A stretch of DNA of 64,000 bases from Strigamia acuminata (Eukaryota; Arthropoda; Chilopoda; Geophilomorpha; Linotaeniidae). A model generated the notes under the pieces. It saw nothing but the letters and a program-made list of their open reading frames with translations. It was not told the origin of the DNA and did no database searches. A program made the translations under genes and the position numbers. Where the stretch lies: positions 33,258,427 through 33,322,426 of the forward strand of contig OX442315.1 in the NCBI GenBank assembly GCA_949358305.1, read 5' to 3'. Shown here piece after piece: positions 58,327 to 64,000 of the stretch; position 1 is the stretch's first letter, and the number at the start of each line of letters is the position of its first letter.

Positions 58327-59499
58327 CTGTGTAAACAATTTAACAATTTTAATCTAAACCTGTTGCACCGTAAGTAACGGCACGTTCTATCCCAAACTCG
58401 CATGTCATCACAACAAGAGGATGAGTCATACTAGCAAATCACTTGTATATTGAATGTTGATACATTCTACACACAATCCACCGTTGCAGCCATGAATATG
58501 TGATACCCACCCTCTATTTTCCCATCCTTTTCCATATTACATTCACCCATCACACGCTAAGCTGCGTGACATCACCCACTAGGATTTCTTCTAATTACCC
58601 ATTGGCCGCTCATCAATTTTTCAAGTTCCATCAAAAACGATGGGAGGGAAAACGACTAAAACCCTGAAAACACACATTAAAAAAAAAAAACTTTATGAAG
58701 AATTACACACCAGGGGTGATTGAAGGTTAAGCCCACATTGAGCTTGATTCTTTTTTCTCTTCTGCCTTTACCTCCACCAAGGTTAGGGGTCCATGGAGAA
58801 TATCCGGAAATGGACCGAGTCGAGAGGAGGTCGGAAGAGGGGAGTAAGAGAGTCCATTTACACATACAATAAAATTTTCAGGGTTTGCAACACGTTGAAT
58901 TTTTAATGCACAACTAGGGACAAAATGCACAAGAGTGCTTACTGTTTGACTCATCTTAGGGACCCATGTGCAGAGAGTGGATGTGGGTGGTAGAGTAGAA
59001 GGAGATTAACACGTGACTCATGTACGCGCAAGCATATATGTAGGTAAGTAGGACTCCCTATGGATAATTGAGGGTGGTAGTTTATATATTGGACAGGGAG
59101 ATGAGGTTAAGGATAAATCAACAGGGATAAATCTTCTTGTCTTTTACACAGCATGCCAGATTTTCATCAAATGTTGAGAAAGTGGAAGAATAAAAATAAT
59201 AAAATAAAGAAAAGTTACACAATTAAATTAAAGTGTACCGTTCACAGACAATTGATTTCAGTAAATCTGTGTTACTCTTCCGGTGAGTTGCGTGTTAAAA
59301 GACGGCAAGAAAAACTATTTGTCGGTAGTAGCATGATAGTTTGTACTGTTGTAATTATGAAATTTCCAAGTGTGAATGATTATGATGTAAACACAGCTGG
59401 AATCATAAACAGGAAATTCTTATTCTATCACGTTTCCACCGTCCCTACTGAAAGTTTGAATCAAAGTTAATTGTTTTAGTAAGCGCATTCATAATCTAA
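58327..59499. other. No gene confirmed
   Basis: Contains a 105-codon frame at 59153-59470 (MPDFHQMLRKWKNKNNK...) without a known motif, and short minus-strand frames near 58677-58954. None has supporting splice or family evidence. Confidence 0.35.
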
Positions 59500-59815
59500 T
59501 TTTGGGGGAAAATGAATTTTTTGGATTAAAACTGAATTTTTGGAGTAAAAACTGTACTTTTTGGGAAAAAACTGAATTTTTTGGAGGAAAACTCAACTCA
59601 ACTGTACTTTTTGGGAAAAAACTGAATTTTTTGAAGGAAAACTCAAATTTTTGGGAAAAAAACTCAAATTTTTGGGGAAAAAACTCAAATTTTTGTGGAA
59701 AAAACTCAAATTTTTGGGAAAAAATTCACATTATTAGGAAAAAAAACTCATATTTTTAGGAAAAAACTTAAATTTTGGAAAAAACCAAAAATTTTGGGGA
59801 AAAAAAATTTTAGAA
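59500..59815 (+). repeat. Minisatellite TTTTTGGGAAAAAACTCAAA
   Basis: Units of about 18-21 bases, variants of TTTTTGGGAAAAAACTCAAA. The 85-codon frame across it (FWEKNSNFWGKN...) is repeat-derived. Confidence 0.95.
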
Positions 59816-61586
59816 TTACAATATTCACATCTGTTGCTGCCTACAGTACCTCGATCTTTTAAGTGCCAAAATTAACTTTTGTGGTAGTAAATAGAAAATC
59901 TACATATTTTAATAAATAAATAAAAAAAACATGTTTAATAAAGAACCATTTTAGCCATTTAATCTGCCAGTTGTGTAATATAGAACAAAGCACAATGTCT
60001 ATTTGAAAAAAAAAATTGTGAAGGAAACCACCAACGACGATTTATTCTGACCTTTGCATGTACAGGTGTTTTCCACACCAGGTGTCTCTGCTCATTCCCC
60101 CACCCCCACCAAAATTTCCCATTACAAAGGAGGAAAAAAACCGTTTTTCTCATATGGGAGAGTAAGTTACGACATTTTCTCCACTATTTACACTGACCTA
60201 GCAAAACTACATCACTGCGAATGGTAAAGAAGTATCGTAAATTGCACTGTTTAGACCCCAGCTCAACATCGTAAATATTTTTTTTCCCTAAATTTCATTT
60301 TCACAAACATAAGATTTATTAGGTTGTGGATTGCCGTGTACATAACGCTAGAAAAAAATATACCTACATTTTCACCCCCTCCTGTATCATGAGTCACACG
60401 GTCAAACAACGAGCATTGTTCACCTCACTGATTCTCAACGCAAAACACATGATTTTCAGCCAGGTGGAAATCTACCTCGAACTTGAGAATTGAACAAAAA
60501 AATATGTAAAAAAAATCGAAAAACATTTGCAAAAATGAAAAATATATAAAAAAAAACATTTAATAAATTAGAAAAAGTTAGAAATACCTGCAACTTTATA
60601 ACCTGATTTTTCTGCTTGCATTCAAGAAGAAATTATAAGCGCAAAGTGCAGAAAACTTACGAAATATCTACAACTTTATACGAAATTTCTATAACTCTAT
60701 ATTAACTTTTTATAACTTGTTTTATAACTTGTATATATTTTTTAAACCCGTCTAAATGTAAAATGTAGGCCTACACATTAAATTTTACACAGTTTAAAAA
60801 ATGTACGACTTCCACGAATGCGCCTACTCAATTCCAGTAGCGTGTTTAAAATTGCAGTTAAACATGTTTTCCTATTTAAATTACGTATAAATATATTTTT
60901 GTAAACAATTTACCACACATTTCTAAATTCCACCAATGCCTCACAAACTTAAATCAAATATCAATACCAATTTAATGTCCAACACCATATTTAATACCCC
61001 AAAGAAAAAACGAGTAATTCTGCATGTGTAATGACATTCAATCACCTTTATTAATCACTTTCATTTCCCCAAAAGTCATTTCCCCACATGAAACACCCAC
61101 ACAGTAATCTATATACCTACACGAGAAGAAATTGCCCGAAATGAATTATGCCCTACCTCATCCAATATTCCAACATGGTCGATAAATAAACATACATACA
61201 TCCTCCACGCACGCTGATCAATTTCTCCTTTTCACACGCCTTCCCCAACACCAATAAATTCATTCACCGCCATGCATCAAAATTCCAGCACACAAAACTC
61301 CTATTTTAAATCAAAACGCCATCTGCGAATTTCTTTTTAAAGCCAAAAACAACAATTTATGGTTCAACTTGAAGGCTAAAATCACCACGACCAACCACTG
61401 CATGCCCACAAACACCATGAAAACAAGGCGAACCCTTCCCTTCTTTTGCATAACCCACGTCAAATATATAGGCAACTAGCCTCTCCAACCCCTTCATGGC
61501 CACAGATGGTCAACCCATTTAACTGTGTCCTAGCACGAGTTTTGGCGCCAACCGACTAGATGACTGTAAATTACTACTGCCCTTAA
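59816..61586. other. No gene recognised
   Basis: AT-rich sequence. AAAATTGCAGTTAAACATGT at about 60850 is shared with 44650 and 63963. Short frames only. Confidence 0.4.
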
Positions 61587-62018
61587 CCCTTCCAACCCGA
61601 AAGAATTTGCCTCCCATCTCTCCCTAAGATGGGCATTATATGACCCAGATTCTGCGCATGCGCAAGATCCGGGTTTTAGGGAATTCCTAACATCTAGCCA
61701 ATGGGGTTAGATTAACTACACATGTAGTGAACGCCATATGGACGTGGTGGACATGATTGAAATTAGCGGAGCCTGCTGATGATCATCATTTATGACCTTT
61801 GGACTCCTAAGATGGGTCTTTTTTGACCCAGTTGAACTTTGAGTTCAAATTATAAAAAAACTTAAAAAATTAAAAAAATTTCAACTGTGGTATAGTGTCT
61901 AGTGATGTTTCAAAAGAATAGTCAGCAAAAATCAGATGAAAAAAAAAATTATTTCTTATAAAAAAAATGATTTTTTTAAAACGGGGTCACAAAATGACCC
62001 ATCTCAGGGTTGGAAGGG
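61587..62018. mobile_element. Second piggyBac-like MITE, 432 bp
   Basis: TTAA at 61583-61586 and 62019-62022; ends CCCTTCCAACCC and GGGTTGGAAGGG. Inside both ends are copies of AAGATGGGNNNTTTTTGACCC-like sequence. No transposase. Family distinct from the element at 20816-21840. Confidence 0.9.
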
Positions 62019-62395
62019 TTAAGAGACAGATCTGTGTGTGGGCAACTCTGAGCAATTATGTAAATTTATTTAAATGTCCACTTTATGTCTTATAAATTGC
62101 ACGTGTAATGGTGCACGGACCCTCTAGGCCTAAATACTTATATTGGAAAAGATGCTAGGCGAAAGGGGAGGCTGGGTCAGTTTGAATAAATAAAATCACA
62201 CTTTTAAATCAATTTTCTTTTTTATCAAACAAATCTAATAATCTAATTGCCCGCAGTAGCCGACTTCAAAACGTGTTTGCACGTACACAGTCTGTGTAAA
62301 CAACTGGAAAAGTGTACATTAGTCCATTACTTTCGAGTGATAGCTGCGTTCAGGCTCGACGCCATTTTTAAGCAGCCTCAATGAGGGTTGTCGCG

Positions 62396-62442
62396 ATCTA
62401 GACCAAAAACTGCACCAGAAAAGTCTACTTTCCAATCTTACG
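62396..62442 (-). repeat. Fragment shared with the giant palindrome
   Basis: AGACCAAAAACTGCACCAGA followed by AAAGTCTACTTTCCAATCTTA corresponds to 17386-17428 in the right palindrome arm. It shows that this segment exists outside the palindrome. Confidence 0.8.
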
Positions 62443-63604
62443 ATTAATTTTTTAATTCATTTTTTTCCAAATTACATAAACCGGAAGTTGAAACACACAA
62501 AAAAACATTCAAACTTACAAACAATAAACCATAAACCTTTCGATCTTAAGTGCCAAATTCAAACACCGAATTCCACTTTTTGCACACAACAACACAAGAC
62601 TTCCAATTGTTTTCAACAACCAGGGCTAAAATAACACAATTAACACAAATTGGCATTACACCAGAAAAAAAAATCCACCTCTCATATTTCTTTTATTTAT
62701 TTTCCCACACCATTTTCTTCCATTATTTTCCACAACAATAAAGCCCCATTATTTCCATTCCATAAAAAAATTTCATATTGTTACCATTGTCAGTCTGAAA
62801 GGCTCATTGTAGATGTATTCTTCCAGAATACTAAAAAGATAAAACACCTCACCTGCCTGAAAAAGGCCACTATTACGTGATACTATTGCAGAAAAATGAG
62901 TATAAAATTTCCTTTTAGGGGGACAAACTTCATTTCAGTCTTCAAATCCCTCTTTTAAAACTCGGTTTAATAGAAAGGGAAAGAAGGGACAACAACCTGT
63001 CAGTGGCAGGAGCTACACACAAATTATATTTGTAGCCAACTGTCCTGTCCCATTCCATTAAAGCAATTAAAGAATTGTTTTACTGATCTTTGTTTCCATT
63101 TTTTTTTTCTCAAAAGGAAGGGGGTAGCTTAGTTTAAGAGGAGTTCACAAGGTTTCTCACTTCTTTTTTTTTTTCAAGGCTAATAACTTTTCATTAACTT
63201 AAGTACCAGCGAGGTAAAAAATAATAATAAATTATCCTTTCTTTCTTGTCTCTCTCTTCTTCAAGACGCTTTAAAGAAGACAGCAAATTACAGACTAAGT
63301 GATGACCTCACACTTTAATATGGCCATAAAGTAAGGCAAAAAAATTCCTAGAAACTGTTGCTTTAGGCAAATGCATTCTTTTAAACTCTTTTGAAATGTT
63401 CTCATTGAATCTTACAACAAGGGTATTAATTAAAATTGGGCTTACGTCACTGCAATCTACACAGCAAAAATGACGTTTCAGCTGTTACGACTGACAAGAA
63501 GACCGCAAGAGTGTGTAATCCACAATTTTTTACATTTTTAAAAAAATAAAGTATTATTATGAATTATGAGTAGTTATGATGTTACATGTCACACGTCCCA
63601 GCAG
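62443..63604. other. No gene recognised
   Basis: AT-rich, with short forward frames at 62550-62880 lacking motifs. Confidence 0.4.
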
Positions 63605-63775
63605 CCTATTCACCAAGTGTAATGATAAAATTGGCCTTTTTACTCAAAACATAAAAAAATAATGTTACAACACACAGCAAAGAATTCTGTGTGTTGTAAC
63701 TGTTCGAAACAATGTGAAAGAGAGGTGCATTTAAATAAAGAAAGTATTGACTGTTTAGATAATAACAATACTTGA
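63605..63775 (+). repeat. Dispersed repeat, copy 2 (pair with 13395-13575)
   Basis: Same layout as the first copy: CACCAAGTGTAA, the CACACAG/CTGTGTG stem, AACAATGTGAAAGAG, AAAGTATTGACTGTTTAGAT. The 3' end near AATACTTGATTTT is where similarity stops in both. Confidence 0.8.
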
Positions 63776-63954
63776 TTTTAAAACGTATGCTGTCTGAATA
63801 TTGGTAACTCATGTCTCTGGAATAAACACCAAGGGCACTGGCCTGTATGCAGGAAGAGGCGCTAAGACTGTTTCTCAGCTACTGGTGACAACCTATAGCT
63901 ACTAAACCTCAAAAATTGTAATTGTTGATTAGGGTCCCCAATAAATGTAAAAGG

Positions 63955-64000
63955 TCAGTTTAAAATTGCAGTTAAACATGTTTTTCTGTTAAATTGTGAG
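63955..64000 (+). repeat. AAATTGCAGTTAAACATG repeat at the window edge
   Basis: TTTAAAATTGCAGTTAAACA also occurs near 60848 and, slightly changed, at 44642, inside the inverted-repeat element. It is cut by the window end. Confidence 0.6.

Overview
The window is nuclear DNA of an AT-rich invertebrate. It has split genes with GT-AG introns, AATAAA poly(A) signals, a full-length Ty3/gypsy element, and many short inverted-repeat transposons. Degenerate CCTAA repeats (56638-56690) resemble the arthropod telomere pentamer, but that does not fix the taxon. No prokaryotic, organellar or viral gene set is visible.

The left half (1-31 kb) holds a head-to-tail cluster of three genes for bubblegum-type acyl-CoA synthetases (ACSBG family), which activate long and very long fatty acids to acyl-CoA. 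Copy 1 (1195-5972) and copy 3 (23388-30713) can each be spliced into an uninterrupted 15-exon frame of 678 and 677 codons. Copy 2 (8262-12758) is a mosaic. Its 5' half matches copy 3 and its 3' half matches copy 1, with the switch inside exon 5. It has lost the splice acceptor of exon 9 and all of exons 12-15, so it is probably a pseudogene. The paralogous introns give empty-site evidence for several transposon insertions.

Between copies 2 and 3 (13-22 kb) lies a repeat-dense block: a tRNA-derived SINE, minisatellites, a 3.2-kb palindrome with a second inverted-repeat element nested in one arm, two members of a CTACCGTCTTCCCTCG element family, and a non-autonomous piggyBac element.

The right half is mostly intergenic or intronic. 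Two exons of a dihydrouridine synthase (DUS1L-like, minus strand, 44061-43834 and 38794-38686) are separated by a 5-kb intron. I could not find the rest of that gene. At 50772-55538 there is a 4.77-kb Ty3/gypsy element on the minus strand with identical 169-bp LTRs, a 5-bp target duplication and one 1368-codon gag-pol frame, so it inserted recently. Smaller items are a Ty1/copia 3' remnant beside the CCTAA repeats, two 5S-rRNA-like fragments, a second piggyBac-like MITE and several TA-flanked MITEs.

All calls come from reading the sequence by eye. Exon boundaries were chosen by splice signals, frame and comparison between the paralogs. Identities between repeats are estimates.
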